From: an uncultured Acetatifactor sp.
Lineage (GTDB): Bacteria; Bacillota; Clostridia; Lachnospirales; Lachnospiraceae
Reading direction: 5' to 3'
Assembly: GCA_910585665.1 (NCBI GenBank)
Contig: CAJUFI010000007.1
Span: forward strand, 26,846-90,845
DNA length: 64,000 nt
Part shown: piece by piece, positions 43,277 to 51,527 of the stretch
Position numbering within the stretch: position 1 is the stretch's first letter
How the letters are laid out: each line of letters begins with the position of its first letter
Made by a program: the position numbers and the translations under genes
The notes under the pieces: generated by a model
What the model was told of the DNA's origin: nothing
Seen by the model: the letters and a program-made list of their open reading frames with translations, nothing else
The model's database searches: none

Positions 43277-43891
43277 CTATCGCTCCTTTCTAAGATAGAT
43301 ACTTTTCCAGAATTCCATGAGCCGTGTAAAATCCTTTTCCATCTGCTCCACATCCACATGCCCCCGCTGCACCATCTCCCAGAGGTAGCCCTCGGAAGCC
43401 CAGTACATTTCCCGGTACATCATCGGGATGTCCAGCCCGGGGATGAACTGTTCCGGGTCGAGATTCAGCCGCGCCCGGTCAGCCTTCAGATTGAAATGCC
43501 GGTGATAGCTTTCCTGGACGGCGGCATTGATCTCCGGATCCTTCTCATAAAAGGCCCGGATGGCGAAATTCCCCATGTCCGGATACAGGCGGATGATTTC
43601 TATCTTGGCCCGCATGCCGCGCTCCATGCTTTCGAACAAATCCTTTTGACAATAGCAATCGTATTTGGTGAGGAACTCTATGGTGGTCTTTGCGCATTCC
43701 TCCCACAGGAACAGGAACAGCTCCTTTTTGTTATGGAAATAGTGGAACAGCAATGACTTGCTGATTCCGGCGGCCCTGGCAATTTCGCTCATAGGGCTGT
43801 TCTTGTAGGAAGTCTGGGAAAACACCCGATATCCGGCGTTGATGATGGCCTGCTGTTTCTCTTTCGGCAGTGCAAAGAATTTTTCGTTCAT
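43277..43891 (-). CDS. TetR-family repressor of the ABC exporter
   Basis: 204 residues. The N-terminal helix-turn-helix is MSEIARAAGISKSLLFHYFH, followed by an all-helical ligand domain. It heads the exporter operon, with GGAGGTAGCC before the ATG and a palindrome just upstream, so it probably represses itself and the exporter until a toxic ligand binds. Confidence 0.9.
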   Translation of the reverse strand: MNEKFFALPKEKQQAIINAGYRVFSQTSYKNSPMSEIARAAGISKSLLFHYFHNKKELFLFLWEECAKTTIEFLTKYDCYCQKDLFESMERGMRAKIEIIRLYPDMGNFAIRAFYEKDPEINAAVQESYHRHFNLKADRARLNLDPEQFIPGLDIPMMYREMYWASEGYLWEMVQRGHVDVEQMEKDFTRLMEFWKSIYLRKER

Positions 43892-43902
43892 GGCTACCTC
43901 CG

Positions 43903-43919
43903 TTAACCAATTCGGTTAA
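43903..43919. promoter_or_regulatory. TetR operator candidate TTAACC-N5-GGTTAA
   Basis: A palindrome of 6-bp arms with a 5-bp spacer, 12 bp upstream of the TetR start codon. Confidence 0.65.
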
Positions 43920-44011
43920 GTACATGATAAAGCCATTGACCGATTTTGGGAAGCCCCCTGGAAATAAATTTGTAAGTTCCCAGGAAAATTTTGAGAAAGC
44001 CTGCTGCTAGT

Positions 44012-44566
44012 CTATAAGCCCAATTCCTGGAAATCAATCCAGAAATCCTCCCAAATATTGGCTTGGATTTTGTCCTGAAAGGTGTAGGATGCCATCTGGA
44101 AATCAGGCTGCTCCAGATGATAAACTATCACTTTTTCAGTGCGGGGGTCTACAATCCAGTATTCACGAACCCCTGCATTCTGGTAGTGATAGAGCTTGCG
44201 GATATAATCATCTGACGGATTGCCGGGAGAGACAATCTCAATGATGAAATCAGGAGCACCATTGCACCGCTTTCCATCCAGCTTATCTTTGTCACAAACT
44301 ACCATAAGATCGGGTTGGACAATGTTGAGAGGCCTGTCGGAAAGCTTCACATCGAACGGAGCCGGAAATACTTGGCAATCACCGCCCTTTTTTCGAAGAT
44401 AATTGCGGATAGAGACAAGCAGCTCCGTGAGGATTGTCTGGTGAATCTGTGACGGACTGGCCATATAATAAATTTGCCCATCAAAGACTTCTGCCCGGAC
44501 ATTTTCCGGGAGAGCTTCGTATTGCTCTAAAGTGGTGATTTGAGGTTGCGGCTGTAATGCTGGCAT
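44012..44566 (-). CDS. Uma2 family endonuclease-like protein
   Basis: 184 residues. PD-(D/E)XK nuclease pattern: Glu in RAEVFDGQIYYM, Asp in VQPDLMVVCD, then PDFIIEIVSPGN with the Glu-x-Val core. Uma2/DUF820 proteins are nuclease-fold proteins of unclear role. I chose ATG 44566 with AAAGGGGGC upstream. A close paralog lies at 60147-60704 in the glycan island (near-identical in the segment LDGKRCNGAPDF). Confidence 0.88.
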   Translation of the reverse strand: MPALQPQPQITTLEQYEALPENVRAEVFDGQIYYMASPSQIHQTILTELLVSIRNYLRKKGGDCQVFPAPFDVKLSDRPLNIVQPDLMVVCDKDKLDGKRCNGAPDFIIEIVSPGNPSDDYIRKLYHYQNAGVREYWIVDPRTEKVIVYHLEQPDFQMASYTFQDKIQANIWEDFWIDFQELGL

Positions 44567-44616
44567 GGATGGTGCCCCCTTTCTATTTTTTACGATACCT
44601 CCCGGCTCTCTTTCCG

Positions 44617-46416
44617 TCAATTCAGCTCATCGGTCAGCCGTTCAATCTCTTCTATGATTTCGCCGATATAGGCGATGGTGTCCAGAAGCGGCCCGTCTGT
44701 GGTGATGTCGATTCCGGCCAGCTTCGCCAGGCCGATGGGGTCTAAGGTGCTTCCGGCCGCCAGGACTTTCTTCCAGTCCTCCACCGCTGGCTGCCCCTCA
44801 GTCTCTATCCGCTTACAGGCCTGGGTGGCCACCGTAAGTCCCGCGCTGTAGGTATAGGAATACAGGCCCATATAGTAATGAGGCTGGCGCATCCAGGTGT
44901 GGGCCGCGTCATCATCGATCTCCACATCTTCGCCCCAGAACTTCTGCAGAGTCTCTTTCATCAGGCGGTTCAGGACTTCCGCATTGACGCTGCCGCCTGC
45001 ATCCACGATTTTGTAGACCTCCCTCTGATAGGCTGCCTCCATCAGGTGGGTGACGAAATTGTGATAATAAGTGTTGCTGATCATGCAGGACAGCACCCAG
45101 CGGCGGAACCGCTTGTCAGGGTTCGTCTTCAGCAGATAATGGGCCATCAGCAGCTCGTTCATGGTGGAGGGCGCTTCCACGAAATAAGTGGACACATTGG
45201 TGTCGAAGATGGACTGGACGCTGTTGCAGGACTTGAAATGCCCTGCGTGCCCCAGTTCATGGGCCAGAGTGAACACATCCGCCATGCGATTGTTCCAGCT
45301 CAGCAAAATGAAGGAATTCTTCCCATAAGGGCTTGCGCAGAAGCCGCCTGTGGATTTCCCGGCGTTCTGTGCGAAGTCCACCCAGCGGTCGCGGTAGGCC
45401 GTCCGCACCATCTCCACATAATCCTCTCCCAGAATGGAAAGCCCTTTCTCTATGTAGGCCCTGGACTCTTCGATGGTGACTTTCGGGTCGTACTCCGGGT
45501 CTACGGCAATCTTCAGGTCTGCAAAGGTCATTTTGTCCAGGCCGTGGATCCTCTGCAGCAGCCGGGCGTACCTGCGCATATGGGGAGCCAGCTTTTCCGT
45601 GATCAGGTCAATCTGGCGGTCATAGAGCTCTCTGGTCACCTTCTGGTTGAAGAGCAGGCTGTCGAACACAGTGTCAAAGCCCCGGAGGGTGGCCATGGTC
45701 TTTTCGGTCTGCACCTGGGTGTTGTAGGTCGCCGCGGTGACGTTCTCGTACTCCCGGATCTTTTTGGAAAAGACGGCGAAGGCGGTGCGGCGGATTTCCG
45801 TGTCCTTCTCGTACTCATAGTCGTCTTCAAAAAGGGAATAGCCCAGGGGGTATTCTTGTCCGCCTGCCGTGAAAGCGTCGAATTTCATGTCCGCCAGCTT
45901 GGCCATATTGTAGATCTGGTAAGGGGCGTACAGACTCTGGGAGAGGGCCGCCAGGGCGCGCTCCGCCTCCGGGTGCAGCTGATGGGGCTTGCTCCTCAGG
46001 ATGTCTTCCAGATAGTGCCTGTTGTCCGTGGCCGTCCGGATGGCTTCCCGCAGCGTATCCTCGTTCTGTTCGATGATTTCACTTTCGATGAAGCTTAAAG
46101 AACTGGATATTTCGGCGGCCAGGCGGCTTAGCTTCTCGTTGCGCTCCTGATTGTAGGTGTCATAATAGTCCACTGATACCGCCAGGTCGCAGTAGTTGCC
46201 GGTCAGGGTGAGCAGGCGCTCCAGCTCCCGCATATCGTCCAGACAGGCGTTTATGGCCTGGGGCGTGTTCAGGTTGCCCTTGTAATCTTTTGCCATGCGG
46301 GCAGCAAGGCTTTTCAGTTTCTCCACGTCGGCGTACATTTCCTCTTCCGTTGCATAGATAGAGGACAAATCCCAGGTCAGCTCTGCCGGGACGTCCTTGC
46401 GTGATTTCAGTTCCAT
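44617..46416 (-). CDS. pepF: Oligoendopeptidase F (M3B)
   Basis: 599 residues, the family length. Zinc motif HELGH near 385 (TLAHELGHAGHFKS), with the third ligand Glu downstream in VEAPSTMNELLM. It cuts short peptides in the cytoplasm. TAGGAGGAG lies 6 bp before ATG 46416; the open frame extends far upstream, but that part overlaps the HicB gene and is not coding. Confidence 0.95.
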   Translation of the reverse strand: MELKSRKDVPAELTWDLSSIYATEEEMYADVEKLKSLAARMAKDYKGNLNTPQAINACLDDMRELERLLTLTGNYCDLAVSVDYYDTYNQERNEKLSRLAAEISSSLSFIESEIIEQNEDTLREAIRTATDNRHYLEDILRSKPHQLHPEAERALAALSQSLYAPYQIYNMAKLADMKFDAFTAGGQEYPLGYSLFEDDYEYEKDTEIRRTAFAVFSKKIREYENVTAATYNTQVQTEKTMATLRGFDTVFDSLLFNQKVTRELYDRQIDLITEKLAPHMRRYARLLQRIHGLDKMTFADLKIAVDPEYDPKVTIEESRAYIEKGLSILGEDYVEMVRTAYRDRWVDFAQNAGKSTGGFCASPYGKNSFILLSWNNRMADVFTLAHELGHAGHFKSCNSVQSIFDTNVSTYFVEAPSTMNELLMAHYLLKTNPDKRFRRWVLSCMISNTYYHNFVTHLMEAAYQREVYKIVDAGGSVNAEVLNRLMKETLQKFWGEDVEIDDDAAHTWMRQPHYYMGLYSYTYSAGLTVATQACKRIETEGQPAVEDWKKVLAAGSTLDPIGLAKLAGIDITTDGPLLDTIAYIGEIIEEIERLTDELN

Positions 46417-46613
46417 TTGTTCTCCTCCTATTAAGTTCGGCATCTGTCCCGCCAGTACCTGGACATGGGCAGAGAATTTCCGGCCGCGAAAGGAATGCGT
46501 CCGTAAATCCTCTGGGGCACTGGACGGGGCCGATGCTGTTTCAAATTTGCTATTGACATTTCTTGGCTGGACTTGTGTTTGGCGCAGCCTCGCCCTGCAT
46601 CGTGTATACCCCT

Positions 46614-47018
46614 TTATCCAAGATTGAGTTGGGATTTTAAAGCTTCCTGAAGTACCTGTGAGAAATTGATATTCCGTTCTAAAGCGGCAGCATTGAGCCA
46701 TGCAGGCAAGGTGACAGTCCTATTGACTGCACGATTCACATTTGCCAAACGAACTGACGGCATATAGACATCAATCAGGACAGCTCGTTCATTTTCCTTT
46801 GTTTTGATTTCGGATAGAGGGGTAGGACTGGGAATCTCTTCACCGTCCTCCTCCAATCCGTTCAGGACACAACCGAGAAGCTCCCGTGCTGATAAAAGGG
46901 CATCATCATCATTCGTACCACTGGTAGCGCATTTTAAGTCCGGAAAATCAATGGCGATTTCTTTTCCAGGTTCATAAACGAAGATAGCGGGATAAAAATA
47001 GCGTTCTGCTTTTTTTAT
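46614..47018 (-). CDS. hicB: HicB antitoxin with an ATA start codon
   Basis: 134 codons if read from ATA at 47018. The N-terminal HicB domain is ERYFYPAIFVYEPGKEIAID followed by CATSGTNDDDALLSARELLG and NGLEEDGEEIP. The C-terminal ribbon-helix-helix is NRTVTLPAWLNAAALERNI. GGAGG lies 8 bp before the ATA, exactly where ATG is expected, so ATG seems to have mutated to ATA. Translation may be poor or absent; the next in-frame ATG (46856) would delete the toxin-binding domain. It follows a dead hicA. Confidence 0.8.
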   Translation of the reverse strand: MKKAERYFYPAIFVYEPGKEIAIDFPDLKCATSGTNDDDALLSARELLGCVLNGLEEDGEEIPSPTPLSEIKTKENERAVLIDVYMPSVRLANVNRAVNRTVTLPAWLNAAALERNINFSQVLQEALKSQLNLG

Positions 47019-47064
47019 GAAAGCGACCTCCTACTTTTGATTGTATGCCGGAAAGGAGCCAGGA

Positions 47065-47262
47065 TTAATAAAATTTTAGTCCTGACTGTTCCTCAATGCG
47101 TTTTAGCGTTGGAAGAGGGATATCTTTGTCAGGATGTTTTAGCGTCGTGCGTTGCTTTTTGGTAGGGTGCTTGTATTGGTGATGGCTTCCAATCACGTTT
47201 ACCTCGTATCACCCGTCCGCTTTTAGCATTTTGATAACTTCCCGAGATGAGTAACTTTTCAT
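47065..47262 (-). pseudogene. hicA: hicA toxin gene with a nonsense mutation
   Basis: Read on the minus strand: MKSYSSREVIKMLKADG, TGA, then YEVNVIGSHHQYKHPTKK and KHPDKDIPLPTLKRIEEQSG. This is a full-length HicA mRNA-cutting toxin in which the Trp normally found at codon 18 is replaced by stop (TGA at 47211-47209). The catalytic His in GSHHQYKHP is intact downstream but not translated. The hicB gene follows, as usual. Confidence 0.88.
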
Positions 47263-47285
47263 GTAGAGTTCTCCCTGACAATCAT

Positions 47286-47314
47286 ATAATAACACATATA
47301 AAAATATTTGCCAA
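47286..47314 (-). promoter_or_regulatory. Promoter of the hicAB pair
   Basis: Minus strand TTGGCA (47314-47309), a 17-bp spacer, TATTAT (47291-47286), 23 bp before the hicA start. Confidence 0.6.
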
Positions 47315-47455
47315 TAAAAAAATATTTTCCTCTAAGTTTTCTTTGTATCCTTCCTTTGTCGCTCGTCTTTTCCTACTGCTTTTCCTTCTGGCTGTCTACG
47401 GTGGGACTTCCTGAGCGAAGCAACTCATTGTGTCCGCCCTTTCCCTACAGAGTCA

Positions 47456-47500
47456 TTAGAAACTGTCGGAAAATAACTGATGCAGCTTGTCAATTCCTTA
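47456..47500 (-). repeat. Internally deleted copy of the palindromic element
   Basis: Starts TTAGAAACTGTCGGAAAATA and ends GTCAATTCCTTA: one full arm and the far end, with the core missing. It abuts copy E and shares CCTTA with it. Confidence 0.8.
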
Positions 47501-47603
47501 GGAACTGTCGGAAAATAACTGATGCAACTTGTTTAGGAGAAAGCCCGGAAATACAAGGAAAACGGCTATAAACTTGCATCAGTTATTTGTAGACAATTCC
47601 TTA
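47498..47603 (-). repeat. 106-bp imperfect palindromic element, copy E
   Basis: Reverse orientation relative to copies A-D: TTAGGAACTGTCGGAAAATA ... GTAGACAATTCCTTA, arms TGATGCAA/TTGCATCA. It stands at the left edge of the glycan island. Confidence 0.9.
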
Positions 47604-47740
47604 TTATCGGGGTACGCAGAACGATATGGTTAGAGATTTAATCATCTGTGGTTTAGCAGCTTTAGAAGTCGAAGAAGCGGCAAAAGCAGTGCGAAAGTAT
47701 GTCATAAAACGACCTTTCCACTACGAAGTCGGAATCCCCA

Positions 47741-47953
47741 TAAAAAATACCAAAAAGCGTACTTTTTGGGACAGTCCAAATGTCCAACAAATTATCCCTT
47801 ATTTTAATACAACTTGGGCATAAAATCAAGAGTGAAGTTATATTTTTTTTGGTAAATCTGCCCATCCCCCGGATGCACCCCAAAAAGTACACTTTTTGCG
47901 ACAGAGGAGGGAAGGAGATGCCTGTTGAGCTGCATCTGCATAACGAAGAGGCG
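47741..47953 (+). repeat. Left copy of the ~210-bp direct repeat flanking the glycan island
   Basis: Nearly identical to 62748-62960, with equal internal spacing (167 bp from CAAAAAGCG to the ATG in both). It holds two small palindromes, AAAAAG-CGTA-CTTTTT and AAAAAGT-AC-ACTTTTT, a shared ribosome site AGGAGGGAAGGAG and the start of a helicase gene. The 47604-47740 stretch before it has only a 65-codon frame that I do not trust. Confidence 0.92.
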
Positions 47954-48031
47954 TACCAAAAGGTCATACGTATGGTGCAGAAGCATGGGAACCTGGAGGT
48001 GCCCAGGCCTATGTGGCCGACACAGACGTAG
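47918..48031 (+). pseudogene. DEAD/DEAH helicase N-terminal scrap, left
   Basis: 37 codons: MPVELHLHNEEAYQKVIRMV then an unrelated tail. The start matches the broken helicase at 62925. The likeness ends after about 25 codons. From 48032 to 48209 I see no gene except a terminator-like hairpin. Confidence 0.65.
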
Positions 48032-48115
48032 GGAAGGTATGGCCAAGAAGCGGCTAGCGGCTCAAAGGAAGATGAGAAAAAATTTAAAAATCATCGGAGA
48101 ATATCGCCATTATTG

Positions 48116-48146
48116 AGAAAACCTTTCAAAGAGGATTTTCTATTTT
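48116..48146 (+). terminator. Possible terminator before the glycan genes
   Basis: GAAAACCT pairs with AGG(A)TTTTC with one bulge; TATTTT follows. Confidence 0.45.
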
Positions 48147-48209
48147 GCAGCAGCATTTAGGCGACTGAAAAAGGGCGAATGTATCGACAGCATGTTGTGG
48201 GGGCAAGAA

Positions 48210-48959
48210 ATGACAAGGATAAAATTCATGAATACGGAAATTGATAACCTTACGATGCAAGAGGTACTGCAGTCCATTGACCAGCTGGTTCAAGAAGATA
48301 AATGCGCCTATGTGGTAACGCCAAATGTTGACCATATCGTGCAGCTGGAAACAGATAAGCAACTGCAGGATGCTTACGCGAATGCGTCCTTGATTTTAAC
48401 AGATGGGAAACCGCTTTTATGGATGGCAAAATTTTATGGCACCCCAATCAAAGAAAAGATATCCGGCTCAGACTTGTTTCCGTTGCTGTGTGGTATGGCG
48501 GCAAGGAAAGGTTATAAAATGTTCTTTTTGGGGGCGGCGGAAGGAGTTGCGGCAAAAGCTGCAGAGAATCTGAAGAAGCGGAACCCTTGTCTCCAAGTGG
48601 TAGGAACTTATTCCCCGCCATACGGATTCGAAAAAGATGCAGCGGAAATGGAAAGGATTGAAGGGATGGTCAAAGCAGCACAGCCTCAAATACTGATTGT
48701 AGGCCTTGGATGCCCAAAGCAGGAAAAGTTTATCTGGAACAACAGGGAGCGGTTGGATGTCCCCGTTTCTTTAGGGTTGGGCGCGAGCTTTGACTTTGAA
48801 GCCGGAAATATTAAAAGGGCACCAAAGTGGATGCAGAAATGTGGGCTTGAATGGTTGTTCCGGATTACGCAGGATCCTAAAAGAATGTTTAAGAGGTATA
48901 TTATTGATGACTTAAAAATCGTAAAGCTCTTTTTCAAGTACAGAAAGGGGGAAAAGTGA
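48210..48959 (+). CDS. WecB/TagA/CpsF family glycosyltransferase
   Basis: 249 residues, GT26. Motifs: YVVTPNVDHIVQLETD, LILTDGKPLLWMAK (Asp-Gly active region), GSDLFPLLC, FFLGAAEGVAAKAAENLKK, ILIVGLGCPKQEKFI. Such enzymes add ManNAc or a related residue to a lipid-linked sugar early in teichoic acid or capsule synthesis. GGGGG lies 7 bp before ATG 48210; 48192 lacks a site. It is the first gene of the island, and the next gene overlaps its stop. Confidence 0.92.
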   Translation: MTRIKFMNTEIDNLTMQEVLQSIDQLVQEDKCAYVVTPNVDHIVQLETDKQLQDAYANASLILTDGKPLLWMAKFYGTPIKEKISGSDLFPLLCGMAARKGYKMFFLGAAEGVAAKAAENLKKRNPCLQVVGTYSPPYGFEKDAAEMERIEGMVKAAQPQILIVGLGCPKQEKFIWNNRERLDVPVSLGLGASFDFEAGNIKRAPKWMQKCGLEWLFRITQDPKRMFKRYIIDDLKIVKLFFKYRKGEK

Positions 48960-50179
48960 AAATCCTTTTTTTGACGAACTTATTGCCATATCCTCTTGAT
49001 AATGGTGGGAAAATCAAAACCTATACCACTTTACAGGGGCTTTCAACGGCGGGGCATTGTGTTGATTTAGTCTGTTTTACAGAAGATGATGAGCGCATAA
49101 ATAATGTTCCGAAAGAGTTAACGGGAATCTGCAATAAAGTAGTAAAGGTCTTTCTGCGTCTGACAACAGCAGAAAATAAAAGATATATGATGTATATTGC
49201 ATTTAAGAGCCTGTTTTCAAGGTATCCATTTGGTATATATAAGTATAAGTCGAAGGAAATGTCATCGAAGTTAAAGCAGTTTTCTGAAAATACAAAGTAT
49301 GATTGCATTTATTATGACCATCTACAGCTGTGCTTTTACAAATCGGAGCTAGATGTCCTCTGTCCGGGATGCAAAACGATTTTGGATGAACATAATTGTG
49401 AGGCTTTGATTGTATCCCGCAAAGCGAAAGACTCATCAAATATTGCTCGAAAGCTTTTTTTGATACTGGAAGGATACAAACTTCGCCGTTTCGAAGCAAG
49501 ATGCTTGGGTTCTGTAAATGCAAATATTGTTCTATCGCAAGAGGACTATCAGCAGTTAAGGAGGCTATGTACGCATGATTTCCCGTATAAAGTCATCCCA
49601 ATAGGAGTGCAAGATAGAGGAATTAAGCAAAACTCTCCGATAGGTAAATGTTTAAACATTCTTTTCATCGGCACTTTAACATGGGAGCCTAATGATAGGG
49701 GGATGCAATGGTTCTTGCGGGAGGTAGTACCTTTATTGGATAGACGCGACTTTCGGTACATATTGTATATTGTTGGGAAAAATCCAAGCAAGGAATTGAA
49801 GGAACTGGTTGGTTCGCGCGGAGACATTATCTTGACAGGATATGTAGATTCCATCGATGAATATTATGATAAGTGTCATTGTATGATAGTCCCACTGTTT
49901 ATAGGGAGCGGGCAGCGGGTGAAAATTATTGAAGCATTTTCTAAAGGAATGCCGGTTATCTCTACGTCTATTGGAGCGGAGGGCTTACAATATTCACATG
50001 GCGACAATATTCTTATAGCGGATAACGCAAACGAGTTTGTCCAAAACATTGTCTCTATAAGCGAAGGGCAGAGAAAAAAGATTTCCGTTAAGGGGCGAAA
50101 AACTTATGAGGATTATTATTCACCTATGGCAGTACAGGGGAAGGTATTGGAGGTTATTGACATATGCCATAAATCGTAA
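48956..50179 (+). CDS. GT4-type glycosyltransferase
   Basis: 407 residues. It starts at GTG overlapping the previous stop (GTGA), with AAAGGGGG upstream. N-terminal MKILFLTNLLPYPLDNGGKI is the GT-B acceptor domain. The C-terminal nucleotide-sugar region is VPLFIGSGQRVKIIEAFSKG with PVISTSIGAEGL. It adds a sugar from a nucleotide donor to the growing lipid-linked glycan at the inner membrane face. Confidence 0.9.
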   Translation: MKILFLTNLLPYPLDNGGKIKTYTTLQGLSTAGHCVDLVCFTEDDERINNVPKELTGICNKVVKVFLRLTTAENKRYMMYIAFKSLFSRYPFGIYKYKSKEMSSKLKQFSENTKYDCIYYDHLQLCFYKSELDVLCPGCKTILDEHNCEALIVSRKAKDSSNIARKLFLILEGYKLRRFEARCLGSVNANIVLSQEDYQQLRRLCTHDFPYKVIPIGVQDRGIKQNSPIGKCLNILFIGTLTWEPNDRGMQWFLREVVPLLDRRDFRYILYIVGKNPSKELKELVGSRGDIILTGYVDSIDEYYDKCHCMIVPLFIGSGQRVKIIEAFSKGMPVISTSIGAEGLQYSHGDNILIADNANEFVQNIVSISEGQRKKISVKGRKTYEDYYSPMAVQGKVLEVIDICHKS

Positions 50180-50205
50180 TATGCATAAATAGACAAAGGT
50201 AAAAA

Positions 50206-51423
50206 ATGATGACAATAAATAAAGAAAAATTAATATATTTGCTCATAATATTAAATCCTATTTTTGAAATAGTATATAGTACACTATATCGTTTAGATGT
50301 GAATTTACCACTAAATCAAATATTTAGATTTTTAATGCTGTTCTGTTTTGTATTCCTAACGAAAAATATTAAAACAAAAAAAATTGTCATTATTTTTGCA
50401 ATCACCTATTTTTCTATTTGGTTAACACAATTATCGGTTGGATATTCAAGAATATCATTTTCGGAGATATCATTTGTATTTAAAATAATTTATTCGACAT
50501 GTTTAATTTTCATTTTTACTGATTATATAAGGAATAATATTGTAAATACAAATACCCTTATCCGGATTACAATATATTCTGTCTTTATAATTATTTTCAG
50601 TATATGTGTGAGTCTTCTCGGATTGGGATATGAGGCCTGGACAGCAACAGATTATAGAACAGGGTACGTTGGCTGGTTTTTATTTGGAAATCATTTAACA
50701 ATTGTATTGTTAATGGTTTTCTGCTTGCTGATATATATAGACAAGATTCGAGGGAGGAATATATGGATAGCACTGACAACAATAGCGATAGTTTTATTAG
50801 GAAATAAAGCTGGTTTGGTTGGTCTGATAGCATATTTTACTATTTTAGGGTTTATTTATTTTTTTGGCTCACGACCGACGAAGAAAAAAATATTATTTCT
50901 TTTGATAATTGGCATATGTGTCTTGTTGGTAATGCCTAATATAATCAATTATTTAAGCAACTTTATAAGTAATCAGGTAAAACTATATAACGATTATGGA
51001 TATACAAATATCCTCTCTTTCTTATTGTCAAATAGGGACTTACAAATCCTTTATGTAAAAAATGATTTAAATGCAAATACTGATAGATATTTAGGGAGTC
51101 TAGTTGGATATGGATACGAAAGAACTGTCAATGTCCTTAGGCCATATGGATTCAATGCAATAGAAATGGATTTATATGCATTAAGATATTATTTGGGTTA
51201 TATTCCTGTTTGTATATGGCTTGGAATTTATCTAAAAGTTATGCTCTGTGCTGTGAAAGGGTTTTTTAAGAGCAGAGACTTAAAAAGTACTGCAATCTTG
51301 CTTGGAACAAGTGTAGCTATTATGCACTCTATTTTTACAGGGCATATTGTTTTTGAATCATTGTCCATTGTTTATTTTGCAATTTTGGGAGCTCTTTGCA
51401 TGACAATTATAGATGAAAATTAA
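50206..51423 (+). CDS. Wzy-like O-antigen/capsule polymerase
   Basis: 405 residues with about ten hydrophobic segments and a large loop near residues 270-320 (NDYGYTNILSFLLSNRDLQI), typical of O-antigen ligase/Wzy proteins. Base composition is strongly AT-rich compared with genes outside the island, so recent transfer is likely. Its role would be joining repeat units outside the membrane. Identification is by topology and context, since such proteins share little sequence. Confidence 0.78.
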   Translation: MMTINKEKLIYLLIILNPIFEIVYSTLYRLDVNLPLNQIFRFLMLFCFVFLTKNIKTKKIVIIFAITYFSIWLTQLSVGYSRISFSEISFVFKIIYSTCLIFIFTDYIRNNIVNTNTLIRITIYSVFIIIFSICVSLLGLGYEAWTATDYRTGYVGWFLFGNHLTIVLLMVFCLLIYIDKIRGRNIWIALTTIAIVLLGNKAGLVGLIAYFTILGFIYFFGSRPTKKKILFLLIIGICVLLVMPNIINYLSNFISNQVKLYNDYGYTNILSFLLSNRDLQILYVKNDLNANTDRYLGSLVGYGYERTVNVLRPYGFNAIEMDLYALRYYLGYIPVCIWLGIYLKVMLCAVKGFFKSRDLKSTAILLGTSVAIMHSIFTGHIVFESLSIVYFAILGALCMTIIDEN

Positions 51424-51527
51424 AACTTAGAAGCTGCTGTAAGCATTTCCTGTCGGATAGAAAATATGTGCATTTTTCTAATTACATGGTGTTTAGTGGA
51501 CAGATAAATTTATTTCAGGTGTTAAAT

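Noticed and set aside
46417..46701. N-terminal extension of the PepF frame
   Set aside because: PepF starts at 46416 with AGGAGG; the extension overlaps hicB and has no protein-like character.
47626..47823. 65-codon ORF beginning MVRDLIICGLAALEVEEAAK
   Set aside because: No ribosome site, and its second half is the flanking direct repeat; perhaps a gene scrap, but it cannot be assigned.
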